A DNA stretch of 47,725 nucleotides. It comes from Gammaproteobacteria bacterium (GTDB lineage: Bacteria > Pseudomonadota > Gammaproteobacteria > Steroidobacterales > Steroidobacteraceae). The stretch covers positions 1 through 47,725 of the forward strand of contig JANYLM010000027.1 in the NCBI GenBank assembly GCA_025357835.1, given 5' to 3'. This document shows positions 25,115 through 33,318 of the stretch, piece after piece. The translations under genes were made by a program, and so were the position numbers. Each line of letters begins with the position of its first letter. The first letter of the stretch is position 1. Below the pieces are notes generated by a model. The model searched no databases and was not told the DNA's origin. It worked only from the letters and a program-made list of their open reading frames with translations.

Positions 25115-26284
25115 ATGCTGAGCACACCTAATAGCACCGACGTTGGCTACAATGGCCTGACCGAGCTTACAGAAGGGCTGCCGGCGGATGCCTATTTCGA
25201 CCCTCGTCATTATGAGAGGGAGTTGCAGCGCATTTGGTACCGCAACTGGGTGTATGTCGGCCGATCCAGCGACATAGCCCGAGTGCGCGCGTTTCGAACC
25301 TTCGAACTGGGCGACCAGAAAATATTCTTGGTGCGCGACGATCAAGGTGTTCTGCAAGGATTTCACAATACTTGCCGGCATCGCGGCGCGGCCCTGTGCC
25401 GCGAGCCCGAAGGTGTCATGCGTACCGGCAGCATCATCTGCCCGTACCATGCCTGGGTTTATAACCTGCAGGGAAATTTGCTGCGCACGTCCTCCAAAGC
25501 CCATGCAAGCGGTTTCGACGTGGCGGATTACCCTCTCTACAAGATCAGCGTCAGGGAATGGAATGGCTTCGTCTTTGTCGCGCTGACGGACAATCCGCCC
25601 CCCTTCGAGAAGAATTTCGACTTACCGCTGAATCGGCTCGATACCTGGCCCCTGCAGGAATTGGTGGTGGGGCACACCTTGCTCAAGATCATCCAGAGTA
25701 ATTGGAAGATATTCTGGGAAAACTACAACGAGTGTCTGCACTGTCCTAGCGTGCATCCGCAATTATCGCAGCTGGTGCCCATCTATGGCCGCGGGTTGCT
25801 GGAAGAGCGTGACGATCCACAGTGGAGCGCGCATGCCGCGGATCCGGACCCTAAGTTCAAGGGCGGATTGCGCAGAGGTGCCGCAACTTGGTCCTTGGAC
25901 GGCAAAACAACGGGCATCCCGTTTCCCCGGCTTTCCGAAGCGGACCGGCAAGCCGGCCACATTTATATGACCAGCTTGCCGTCGGTGTTTCTGGTAGGGC
26001 ATGTCGATTATGTTCGCGTGGTGCGCCTGCTGCCCTTGGGCCCCGAACGCACCGAGCTGCGCGTCGAGTACCTGTTCTCGCCGCAGACTCTGGCCGACCC
26101 CAACTTCGACATCCGCAACGTAGTGGATTTCACCAACACCGTCATGACCGAGGACGCGCAGGTGTGCGAGCTCAATCAACTCGGCCTGCGTGCGGGGCCT
26201 CATGTGCGCGGCGTGGTCATGCCCGAGGAATACGTCATACGCCAATTCCATGAGTGGGTCCGCGCTGAACTGGCGCGCGTCTAG
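25115..26284 (+). CDS. Rieske non-haem iron oxygenase, quaternary-amine (GbcA/CntA) type (module A)
   Basis: This 389-residue oxygenase alpha subunit has the Rieske [2Fe-2S] ligands in CRHRGAALC (Cys87, His89) and CPYHAW (Cys109, His112). The mononuclear iron ligands are His209 and His214 in ENYNECLHCPSVH, with Asp347 in MTEDAQV. The bridging residue before the first His is Glu206 rather than Asp. As I recall, this Glu marks the trimethylammonium-handling oxygenases such as CntA and GbcA. Such enzymes hydroxylate an N-methyl group, releasing formaldehyde, or cleave the C-N bond. GGAG lies five bases before the ATG. No reductase gene is adjacent. Glycine betaine is the favoured substrate because of the DMGDH-type neighbour; carnitine or another betaine is possible. 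Confidence 0.92.
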   Translation: MLSTPNSTDVGYNGLTELTEGLPADAYFDPRHYERELQRIWYRNWVYVGRSSDIARVRAFRTFELGDQKIFLVRDDQGVLQGFHNTCRHRGAALCREPEGVMRTGSIICPYHAWVYNLQGNLLRTSSKAHASGFDVADYPLYKISVREWNGFVFVALTDNPPPFEKNFDLPLNRLDTWPLQELVVGHTLLKIIQSNWKIFWENYNECLHCPSVHPQLSQLVPIYGRGLLEERDDPQWSAHAADPDPKFKGGLRRGAATWSLDGKTTGIPFPRLSEADRQAGHIYMTSLPSVFLVGHVDYVRVVRLLPLGPERTELRVEYLFSPQTLADPNFDIRNVVDFTNTVMTEDAQVCELNQLGLRAGPHVRGVVMPEEYVIRQFHEWVRAELARV

Positions 26285-27386
26285 CTCAAGAGCGGCGGCC
26301 GTGGGCTTCGCGCTCTGCGCGACTGCCTGCGGCGGGCGACATCCAGCCGCGCCTGCCTCGGAAGCGCAGGTACTGAATATCTACAACTGGGCCGACTACA
26401 TCGGCCACGACACCGTCGCCGAGTTCGAGCGCCGGACCCACATCAAGGTGGTCTACGAGTTTTACGACTCCAACCAAACCCTCGAAGCAAAGATGCTGGC
26501 GGGCCGGTCGGGCTACGACATCGTCAGCACGACTACCGCGTTCTACGGCCGCCAGATCAAGGCGGGCGCCTATCTGCCCCTCGACCGATCGAAACTGTCG
26601 AACTGGAAGAACCTGGATCCGGCGGTACTTGCCATCCAAGAAGAGGCCGACCCGGGCAATCGCCACGCCGTGCCCTATCTACATGCCATGAACGGCTTCG
26701 TGTACAACGTGGATATGGTGAGGGCACGCATGCCGGACGCGCCCACCGACAGCTTAGGGATGATATTCGACCCCAAGGTGGTTGCGCACTTCGCCGACTG
26801 CGGCGTCACCTTCTTAGACTCGCCCGAAGATGTCATTCAGTTGGCGCTGGCGTACTTGCATCTGGATCCGAATTCCCGTCGCGTTGAAGATCTGCACGCC
26901 GCCGAGAATGCGGTGATGGCGGTGCGCCGCTACATTCGTACTTTCGATTCCAATGATTACTGGCATCAACTGGCGTCGAAGGAAATCTGCCTAGGCATAG
27001 CCTGGTCGAGCGACTACTCGGTGGCGCAGGCACGCGCCCACGAAGACGGTACCGGAGCGCACCTGGCGTTCACCTTGCCCAAGGAAGGCTCGAATATTAC
27101 CTACAACGCCTTGCTGATTCCGGCGTCGGCGCCGCACCCCGAAGCGGCGCACAAGTTTCTGAATTTTATTCTCGATCCGCGGGTCATCGCCGAAATCACC
27201 AATGACATTCATTACGGTAACGACAACATGGCGGCGCGCGCCTTCGTCAATCACGACATACTGGATGACCCTGCCGCGTATCCGCCGCCCGCTGTGCGAG
27301 CGAGGCTTTACCTGCCCGCTGAACTCGGCCCGGATTACGACCGACTGCGCACGCGCGTCTGGACGCATATAAAGACCGGGCAATAG
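26250..27386 (+). CDS. PotD/PotF-family solute-binding lipoprotein
   Basis: This extracytoplasmic binding protein of about 378 residues resembles polyamine ABC transporter receptors. The N terminus (SSRAAAVGFALCATAC) is a lipoprotein signal with the lipidated Cys27. VLNIYNWADYIGHDTVAEFE is the characteristic PotF start, and SGYDIVSTTT and CLGIAWSSDYSVAQA follow the family pattern. The ATG at 26250 lies inside the end of the Rieske gene (35-base overlap in another frame), so the two are co-transcribed. A frame start at 26190 would bury the lipobox too deep. No cognate ATPase or permease gene is present, so it must work with components elsewhere or act as a sensor. A cationic ligand is plausible given the family and the betaine-degrading context. 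Confidence 0.88.
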   Translation: MSGSALNWRASSSRAAAVGFALCATACGGRHPAAPASEAQVLNIYNWADYIGHDTVAEFERRTHIKVVYEFYDSNQTLEAKMLAGRSGYDIVSTTTAFYGRQIKAGAYLPLDRSKLSNWKNLDPAVLAIQEEADPGNRHAVPYLHAMNGFVYNVDMVRARMPDAPTDSLGMIFDPKVVAHFADCGVTFLDSPEDVIQLALAYLHLDPNSRRVEDLHAAENAVMAVRRYIRTFDSNDYWHQLASKEICLGIAWSSDYSVAQARAHEDGTGAHLAFTLPKEGSNITYNALLIPASAPHPEAAHKFLNFILDPRVIAEITNDIHYGNDNMAARAFVNHDILDDPAAYPPPAVRARLYLPAELGPDYDRLRTRVWTHIKTGQ

Positions 27387-27479
27387 CGGCGCTGTTGCGC
27401 GCGCCAGCCATGCACTGAGCCTGGGCTGTCTGTAATAACCTCGACACGTACTTACTCTAAGGTGACGCCCGGAATGAGC

Positions 27480-27495
27480 ATTTTCCGCGGAAAAT
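27480..27495. promoter_or_regulatory. 16-bp perfect palindrome
   Basis: ATTTTCCGCGGAAAAT at 27480-27495 reads the same on both strands. It lies about 95 bases after the binding-protein gene and 135 bases before the small membrane-peptide ORF. It has no loop, so it is more likely an operator for a dimeric regulator than a terminator. Confidence 0.5.
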
Positions 27496-27630
27496 TGCCC
27501 GAAACAGCCGCTTTTGTGACCTGCGACGTGTTTTTCTGCCCATGGAAATGTAAAGTTCCGCCCCCATAACGGACATGGGCCGCTAGAAATGATCAGGCGG
27601 CAGGATTCAGTGTAATTTCAGGAGTGGAAC

Positions 27631-27723
27631 ATGATTGGAATGGTAGCCCGTTGGGGCCATAACACGCTATTGATCGGCTTGGCGCTGATGACGGGCGTGA
27701 TTTTTATCGCCTTATTTCGATAA
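27631..27723 (+). CDS. Predicted 30-residue single-span membrane peptide
   Basis: This ORF has a strong ribosome binding site: AGGAG six bases before the ATG. It encodes a 30-residue peptide with a short basic N terminus (MIGMVARWGH), one continuous hydrophobic stretch (NTLLIGLALMTGVIFIALF) and a final Arg before TAA. That is the form of a small inner-membrane protein. It stands alone in a 376-base gap, about 245 bases after the binding-protein gene. No homologue is known to me. It could also be chance, but ribosome binding site plus transmembrane composition makes a real gene fairly likely. Confidence 0.55.
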   Translation: MIGMVARWGHNTLLIGLALMTGVIFIALFR

Positions 27724-27731
27724 TAGAGTAG

Positions 27732-27758
27732 GGGCCACGCGGCGCAGCGCGTGCGCCC
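27732..27758. terminator. Possible hairpin between convergent genes
   Basis: CACGCG (27736-27741) pairs with CGCGTG (27748-27753) over a six-base loop, and GGG/CCC extends it after two mismatches. It lies between the small peptide ORF and the convergent membrane protein gene. There is no T tract, so a terminator role is only suggestive. Confidence 0.3.
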
Positions 27759-27762
27759 TCAA

Positions 27763-28347
27763 TCAGTGGGCGGCGGCGGAGGTGGGCTCAAGGTCCGCCG
27801 CATCGAGGCGTTTGGATTTCCACAGCACCCAGCCGTAGTAGCACAGGTAGTAACCTGCCAGCACGAAGAAGAGTCCCACGGTGAACGGACTTCGTACCAT
27901 CGCAGTCGGCGCGAATGCCTGCAAAGGATCCGCGGCATAGGCGTACTGTCGGTTGGCGCCATGCGACACCCGAACGCCCGTATATACCTGGGCGACGCGA
28001 AATACGAGCCGGCCTAGAAACAACAGCGACACGGCAATGCCGGTGTAAGTATGCGGCACGTAGTGCAGCTGCTCCCTGTACATCAGAAAGCGGGTTCGCT
28101 GCGCACCCCACGCACCCAAGCTCAATCCGAGCGTTGCACCGGCCAACTCAGCCGACAGGAATTGAGCCGATCGCAACGCCGTAGGCAGCAGTGCGCAAGC
28201 GATCACCCCCAGTAACACGATTCGCACAGTCATTCGCCTGGGTCGCAGAGGTTGCCGTCCGAAGCTGCGCCTGAAGCGTCGATAGATGGCGAAGACCACT
28301 AGGGCGGCGAACAGAAATGGCCCGATTTGCGAAAAATCTGCTGGCAT
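27763..28347 (-). CDS. Integral membrane protein of unknown function
   Basis: This 194-residue protein has about five hydrophobic segments (near residues 9-22, 42-58, 66-80, 103-120 and 152-178), separated by basic loops such as YRRFRRSFGRQPLRPRRM. The general pattern recalls CcdC/DUF1453-type membrane proteins, but no diagnostic motif allows a firm call. It is divergent from the APC permease gene with only 20 bases between starts, so the two promoters must overlap the coding ends or the ATG may lie at the transcript 5' end; no ribosome binding site is seen. A functional link to the permease is not demonstrated. Confidence 0.65.
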   Translation of the reverse strand: MPADFSQIGPFLFAALVVFAIYRRFRRSFGRQPLRPRRMTVRIVLLGVIACALLPTALRSAQFLSAELAGATLGLSLGAWGAQRTRFLMYREQLHYVPHTYTGIAVSLLFLGRLVFRVAQVYTGVRVSHGANRQYAYAADPLQAFAPTAMVRSPFTVGLFFVLAGYYLCYYGWVLWKSKRLDAADLEPTSAAAH

Positions 28348-28367
28348 TTCGTCGATACTCTACACCC

Positions 28368-29786
28368 ATGAGCAAGGGAACCTCAGGCACGGCGGCCCCG
28401 GGCGAACTTACGCGCGGCGTGGGCCCTTGGGCGGCGGTGGCCGTCAATGTCGCCAACATGATCGGTACCGGCATATTTCTGAAAACGCGTGTCATGACTT
28501 GCAATGTCGGCAGCGCGAAGACAGTGCTGGTTGTTTGGCTCGCCGCCGGCCTGCTGTCGCTTGCGGGCACATTCTCGTATTCGGAAATTGCGGCGATGAT
28601 GCCGGAGGCGGGGGGCGACTACGTCTACCTGCGTCGCGCCTATGGACGCCTGGTCGGTTTCCTCTACGGCTGGATGGCATTCACCGTGGCTCGCGCCGGA
28701 TCGCAGGCTGCTCTGGCGGTGGGTCTGGCGATCTTCATGAACGTGGCCCTGGGCGGCGTCCTGGACAGCCGGCACATCGACCTGGGCTTATTTGGACTGC
28801 ACCTGAGTCTCAGCGGCTTGACGTTGGTGGCACTGTCGGCCATTTGGACGGTGGCCCTGATCAACTGTGCGTCGGTCGCGGCCGGCGGCCGCATGGCGCT
28901 GGTGCTCACCATTGCCAAAGTGGGACTAGTGCTAGGCGTGGGGATGGGCGCCTTTGTATTTGCATCCGGCGATTGGGGTCATCTGGCGCAGTCCGGGCTT
29001 GCTGGTACGTGCGAGGGCGTGGCCAGCAGCGCCCGAGGGGGCATTGCCGGCTTCGGTGCCGCTATGCTCGGTGCTTTGTGGGCCTACGATGGCTGGCAGA
29101 ACGTGGCGCCGCTTGCCGGCGAGATAAGAGATCCGCAGCGCAATCTACCGCGCGCCTTCGTCGGCGGAACGGTGGTGGTGGCGGCCCTGTACTTATTCGT
29201 CAATGCGGCTTATTACTTTGCGCTATCGCCCATCGAGATCGCCAGCGTTCCGACGAGCTCTTCGGTGGCGACCGAGGTGCTGAAACGATTCCTGGGACCC
29301 ATGGCGGTGTCGATGACGGCCGTTGCCCTCATGATCTCCTCGTACGGTGCCCTGCATGCAAGCGTGTTGGCCAATTCGCGTATCCCATTCGCGATGGCGC
29401 GCGACGGCCTGTTTTTTCGCAGCCTAGTGCGGCTTTCGCCGCGCTCGAATGTTCCTGCTCGAGCCATTCTGGCGCAGGCGGCCTGGGCCAGCGTGCTAGC
29501 TCTGTCCGGTTCCTACGATGCGCTGACGGACTCCGTCATCTTCGCATCCTGGCTGTTCTACGGATTAGTCACTGCATCTTTGTTCGTTTTCAGAAAGAAG
29601 ATGCCGGATGCGCCGCGGCCGTACCGCGCTTTCGGTTATCCCGTAATCCCGATGATTTTTCTGCTCGTGACGGCGGCATTGCTGATCAACACCTTCGTGG
29701 CCGCGCCGCGCGAGGCATTGCGGGGCGCCGCATTACTGGCCGCCGGACTGCCATTTTACTGGTATTGGTCGCACCGGGTACACTGA
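28368..29786 (+). CDS. APC-superfamily amino acid permease
   Basis: This protein of about 472 residues has twelve hydrophobic segments. The APC signature appears in the first: GVGPWAAVAVNVANMIGTGIF, with the unwound substrate-binding helix. ALWAYDGWQNVAPLAGEIRDPQRNLPRA in the middle is typical of LAT-type and yeast-like amino acid transporters, which exchange or import neutral amino acids. The ATG at 28368 (MSKGTSG) is preferred to the upstream ATG-containing frame at 28317 because it starts nearer the first helix. The gene is divergent from the membrane protein gene, and the thiolase gene lies 86 bases downstream. The substrate is unknown. Confidence 0.88.
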   Translation: MSKGTSGTAAPGELTRGVGPWAAVAVNVANMIGTGIFLKTRVMTCNVGSAKTVLVVWLAAGLLSLAGTFSYSEIAAMMPEAGGDYVYLRRAYGRLVGFLYGWMAFTVARAGSQAALAVGLAIFMNVALGGVLDSRHIDLGLFGLHLSLSGLTLVALSAIWTVALINCASVAAGGRMALVLTIAKVGLVLGVGMGAFVFASGDWGHLAQSGLAGTCEGVASSARGGIAGFGAAMLGALWAYDGWQNVAPLAGEIRDPQRNLPRAFVGGTVVVAALYLFVNAAYYFALSPIEIASVPTSSSVATEVLKRFLGPMAVSMTAVALMISSYGALHASVLANSRIPFAMARDGLFFRSLVRLSPRSNVPARAILAQAAWASVLALSGSYDALTDSVIFASWLFYGLVTASLFVFRKKMPDAPRPYRAFGYPVIPMIFLLVTAALLINTFVAAPREALRGAALLAAGLPFYWYWSHRVH

Positions 29787-29871
29787 AAAATCCTTCGTAA
29801 CCCTTGTACAACCACAGCCTCACTCCCATGAATCCTCGAGAGCCCGCCTTGGCAGGGCAAAGGAGCTGAAT

Positions 29872-31173
29872 GTGAAGTCCCCGGAACGTATCGGCATTCT
29901 CGGCGGCGTGCGCATCCCGTTTGCCCGCCACAACACCCAATATGCCGCCAGCAGCAATCTCGACATGCTCACGGCCGTGCTGGCCGGCATCGTGCAACGT
30001 TTCGGTTTGCAGGGCGAGCGCCTCGGCGAAGTCGCGGCCGGAGCGGTCCTCAAACATACCCGGGATTTCAACCTGACTCGGGACGCGCTCCTGTCAAGCG
30101 GGCTGGCGCCGCAAACGCCGGCGTACGACGTGCAACAGGCCTGCGCCACCTCGCTGGAGACCGCCATTCTGGTCGGCAACAAGATCGCAATGAGTCAAAT
30201 CGAGGTGGGCATCGCCGGCGGAGTCGACTCTGCCTCTGATGCTCCCATCGCCATCAGTGAACGGCTGCGCCACCTCGTGTTGAGTTTGAACCGCGCTAGG
30301 AGTACAGCCGCGCGCCTGAGTCTCTTGGCCCAGATTCGGCCGTCCATGCTGATACCGTCCGTGCCCAATGTGAACGAGAGGCGCACCGGGCTGTCGATGG
30401 GCGAGCACTGCGAACAAATGGTCCGACGCTGGAACATCGCCCGGCAGGCTCAGGACGAATTGGCGCTGTCGAGCCACACCAAGGGCGTGGCGGCATACGA
30501 GGGCGGCTTCTACAAGGATTTGGTGATTCCGTTCTTGGGCCTCACGCGCGACAACAATTTGCGCGCCGATACTTCGCCGGAAAAAATGGCGAAATTGCAG
30601 CCGGTGTTCGATCGTAGTTCGGGTCACGGAACCCTGACCGCCGGCAATTCCACTCCGCTCACCGACGGAGCCGCCGCCGTCCTGCTAGCGTCGGAAAAAT
30701 GGGCCGCCACGCACGGTCAAGTTCCGCAGGCCTGGTTGGTCGACGCAGAGACCGCCGCCGTCGACTACTTCGGCCCCGATCCCGAGGGTCTGCTCATGGC
30801 TCCGGTGTATGCGGTGCCGCGCCTGCTCGATCGCAATGGCCTGACGCTGCAGGACTTCGACTACTACGAAATTCACGAGGCTTTCAGCGGCCAGGTGCTG
30901 TGCACGCTGGCGGCGTGGGAGGACGAGAGCTACTGCCGCCGTGCATTGGGGCGCACCACGGCGCTCGGCGCCATCGATCGCGCCAAACTCAATGTGAACG
31001 GCGGCTCGGTGGGGCTGGGTCATCCCTTCGCGGCCACGGGGGCGCGCATCCTTGGAAGCGCCGCAAAACAGCTGGCGCAACACCGCGACAATACGGGCCG
31101 CCGCGGCCGGACTCTAGTGTCCGTGTGCGCGGCCGGCGGACTTGGGGCCACGGCGATATTGGAATCTGCCTAG
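29872..31173 (+). CDS. Thiolase family acyl-CoA acyltransferase
   Basis: This 433-residue thiolase would cleave 3-ketoacyl-CoA with CoA or condense acyl-CoAs. The nucleophile is Cys91 in VQQACATSLE. The active-site HEAF appears as YYEIHEAFSG, with GHPFAATGARI and the second Cys in VCAAGGLGA near the C terminus. Length and the inserted helical region around residues 125-165 resemble FadI-type long-chain thiolases. It starts at GTG with AGGAG at ideal spacing. It is alone in its direction after the APC permease; no hydratase/dehydrogenase partner lies next to it. A role in fatty acid or side-chain degradation is possible. Confidence 0.92.
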   Translation: MKSPERIGILGGVRIPFARHNTQYAASSNLDMLTAVLAGIVQRFGLQGERLGEVAAGAVLKHTRDFNLTRDALLSSGLAPQTPAYDVQQACATSLETAILVGNKIAMSQIEVGIAGGVDSASDAPIAISERLRHLVLSLNRARSTAARLSLLAQIRPSMLIPSVPNVNERRTGLSMGEHCEQMVRRWNIARQAQDELALSSHTKGVAAYEGGFYKDLVIPFLGLTRDNNLRADTSPEKMAKLQPVFDRSSGHGTLTAGNSTPLTDGAAAVLLASEKWAATHGQVPQAWLVDAETAAVDYFGPDPEGLLMAPVYAVPRLLDRNGLTLQDFDYYEIHEAFSGQVLCTLAAWEDESYCRRALGRTTALGAIDRAKLNVNGGSVGLGHPFAATGARILGSAAKQLAQHRDNTGRRGRTLVSVCAAGGLGATAILESA

Positions 31174-31214
31174 CACCGATTCCGGGCGTACGCATACTCT
31201 GTCCTGCACATAAA

Positions 31215-31249
31215 ATGGCAGGCTATACCAACAGGGTATCGCCTGCCAT
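31215..31249. terminator. Bidirectional hairpin between thiolase and pirin genes
   Basis: ATGGCAGGC (31215-31223) pairs with GCCTGCCAT (31241-31249). After one mismatch, ATACC pairs with GGTAT around a five-base loop, giving 14 paired bases. The genes converge here. On the minus strand the stem is followed by TTTAT, so termination of the pirin transcript is most likely, with the thiolase transcript also affected. Confidence 0.7.
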
Positions 31250-31265
31250 GAGCCGACTCAGCAGC

Positions 31266-31976
31266 CTAGGAGGTTTCGCCCGGCAGATCGAACACCAACA
31301 CTTCGGCATCGCGGGCATCGCTTAGATGCAGGGGGGCACCGTCGCCAATCCGCAGCGCGTCGCCGTCCTGGAGCGTCGCACCGTTCGCCGTCAATGCACC
31401 TCGTGCGACATGCAGGTAAATGCGCCTGCTTGGGGCCACCTTAAGGTCCGCTCGCTCATTGCCGGTGAATAGCCCAGCGTACATCCGGGCGTCCTGATGG
31501 ATCAGCAAGGATCCATCCGCTTGATCGGGCGAGACGATGAGCCGAAGGCGCCCGCGCTTCTCATCCGGTGAAAAGCGCTTCTCCTCGTAGCTGGGTTCGA
31601 TGTTGCGCTCGGACGGCTGAATCCATATCTGCAGAAAATGCACCGGCTCGCTGGGACTTGGATTGAACTCGCTGTGCTGCACGCCTGTGCCGGCGCTCAT
31701 GCGCTGCACATCACCGGGTTTGATGACGGACCCATTACCCATGGAATCCTTGTGCGCCAGTTCTCCCGATAGCACGTAGCTGATGATTTCCATGTCGCGA
31801 TGGCCGTGTGTGCCAAAGCCGGCCCCGGCCAACACCCGGTCCTCGTTGATGACCCGCAAGGGCCCGAACTCCACGTGCGCCGGGTCAAAGTAGGCGGCAA
31901 ATGAAAATGTATGGAAAGACTTGAGCCAGCCGTGATCAGCAAAGCCTCTGTCGTTACTGCGTCTGATTTCGTTCAT
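31266..31976 (-). CDS. Pirin family protein (YhhW-like)
   Basis: This 236-residue bicupin starts with the pirin hallmark RRSNDRGFADHGWLKSFHTF. It carries the metal-site motif GTHGHRDMEIISYVLSGEL, then GDVQRMSAGTGVQHSEFNPS and HFLQIWIQP. Pirins bind Fe; YhhW has quercetin 2,3-dioxygenase activity in vitro, and others act as redox-linked co-regulators. AGGAGG six bases before the ATG fixes the start. It appears monocistronic, with a strong hairpin after its stop. Its in vivo substrate is not indicated by the neighbours. Confidence 0.93.
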   Translation of the reverse strand: MNEIRRSNDRGFADHGWLKSFHTFSFAAYFDPAHVEFGPLRVINEDRVLAGAGFGTHGHRDMEIISYVLSGELAHKDSMGNGSVIKPGDVQRMSAGTGVQHSEFNPSPSEPVHFLQIWIQPSERNIEPSYEEKRFSPDEKRGRLRLIVSPDQADGSLLIHQDARMYAGLFTGNERADLKVAPSRRIYLHVARGALTANGATLQDGDALRIGDGAPLHLSDARDAEVLVFDLPGETS

Positions 31977-32220
31977 AGGACCCTCCTAGCCACAGGATAT
32001 GGTCGGGTAGGCAAATAAAAAAGCGCAATATTTAGAGGATACAGATTAAGTAATTGGATATGTCGGCGGCGGGAATGATCTGTTTGCCTTGCGCATCCAC
32101 GGATGCGGCCAGTCCGAACAGCGCGCCGTGGGCAAGGATGGGGCAGCGGCCATCCGGGGCCCCGAAAAAGGTCGGAAACGGTCTCGGCGCTGCAGCGCCC
32201 GAGCACTGCCCATTCAGCGA

Positions 32221-33318
32221 TCAGAAGAATCCGTGCAGCTCGATGAAGTACAGCCGCCGATGCTCGGAGTTGTCTTGCGGTATGCCGTCGTTGCGGCGAA
32301 ATCCCGCACGTAACTGCACGAATTGTAGTGGTGTGAACTCATAGACCAGACTCCATCGTGTTTCCTCGCCGTTGGGCACCGCGCGGTTGGGATTGAGAAA
32401 CTCTTCCGTGATTTTCAAGTTGTTGCCGCGGGAAATCAGCCAATTGGCCTCGAGCAGGGTTGCGAGCTGCTTGCCCTGACTATGGGCGATGCCCTGGTCA
32501 TCTGTGATCTCGGCCTGCGCCAACCAGGAGATCGGTCCCGTCCTGAGGCCGCCGAAAATCCCATAGTCATTCTTTGCCCCGCCCGACTGATCGTTGCGAT
32601 TGGCCGCCAGTCCCACTCGCCACTGCGACTCCACGAATGCTAGCTGTGTGCTGTAATGCTTGCCATTACTGCTGACGGCGCCGCCGGCGGTGCCGTTGCT
32701 GACGGCCAGCTGGCCATCCCAATGACCCCGCTCCCAGCCGAATTCCACGCCCTGATCCGGCGTCGCCATATTGATCCCGGTGGCGTTGAGAACAAAGGCC
32801 GTCTGGTCCTGAAGCCGTAGACCGAAGGGCAGGTACATCTGGCCGGCCTTGAGATACCAATCGTGGGTGGCCGACCAATACACCAGATAAGCTTCCCGAT
32901 TGAGGGCGCCGCCCGGAGCCACCTGTTCGTCGACATAGGCAAGCAGCCTGTTCGGAATCACATCCGCCTCCACGTACACACGGGTCTGTGCCACGGCGAA
33001 TTGCTGCACTGATCTTGCCTGCGGCACCTGCATGAGCGACGCCTCGAATCGGAAGTCGCCGCCCACTCGCAGGTATTGACCGACCTGCCCGGTCCAGTTG
33101 TCGAGTGGGGTAGCAAGGTGCCGTGCGGGTAACACGGTTTGCGCGAATAGGTCGCCGAATGTCGTACGTAAACCACCACCGGTCGGGTTGACGTGGCATT
33201 GCCCACACTTGAGGCCCAATTGCACGGCCAGATAGGGTTCTGCATGCACCCTAGGTGCGGCAAAGCACAGAAGGGCGAGCAGATAACACGCTCCAATTTG
33301 CAGTTGTCGGGCCATCAT
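32221..33318 (-). CDS. Outer-membrane beta-barrel protein with an N-terminal CXXCH haem motif
   Basis: This 365-residue protein has a signal peptide (QLQIGACYLLALLCFAAPRVHA). Right after it comes LKCGQCHVNPTGGGLR, with a single c-type haem motif (Cys38, Cys41, His42). The rest is rich in alternating aromatic/polar strands and ends in FIELHGFF, as expected of an outer-membrane barrel. The start overlaps the stop of the upstream lipoprotein gene as ATGA, so the two are made together. A haem next to a barrel suggests electron transfer at the outer membrane or a haem plug, but one CXXCH could also bind metal or be a relic. I do not recognise a characterised homologue. The same frame stays open for some 60 codons after the TGA, which I consider chance. 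Confidence 0.75.
   Translation of the reverse strand: MMARQLQIGACYLLALLCFAAPRVHAEPYLAVQLGLKCGQCHVNPTGGGLRTTFGDLFAQTVLPARHLATPLDNWTGQVGQYLRVGGDFRFEASLMQVPQARSVQQFAVAQTRVYVEADVIPNRLLAYVDEQVAPGGALNREAYLVYWSATHDWYLKAGQMYLPFGLRLQDQTAFVLNATGINMATPDQGVEFGWERGHWDGQLAVSNGTAGGAVSSNGKHYSTQLAFVESQWRVGLAANRNDQSGGAKNDYGIFGGLRTGPISWLAQAEITDDQGIAHSQGKQLATLLEANWLISRGNNLKITEEFLNPNRAVPNGEETRWSLVYEFTPLQFVQLRAGFRRNDGIPQDNSEHRRLYFIELHGFF

Noticed and set aside
28322..28355. A partial match to the 13-bp regulon half-site in the gap before the APC permease.
   Set aside because: It needs insertions or deletions to align and has no TAAGCT at the fixed distance.
28286..29800. A 504-codon plus-strand frame overlapping the APC permease.
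   Set aside because: It is slightly longer than the permease frame but encodes a Gly/Arg-rich sequence with no membrane segments. The other frame has clear APC motifs.
32037..32220. The frame of the haem-barrel protein continues open for about 60 codons after its TGA, to a TAA.
   Set aside because: The barrel already ends in the expected terminal Phe (ELHGFF). The extension has no start codon with a ribosome binding site and no recognisable domain, so read-through is not supported.
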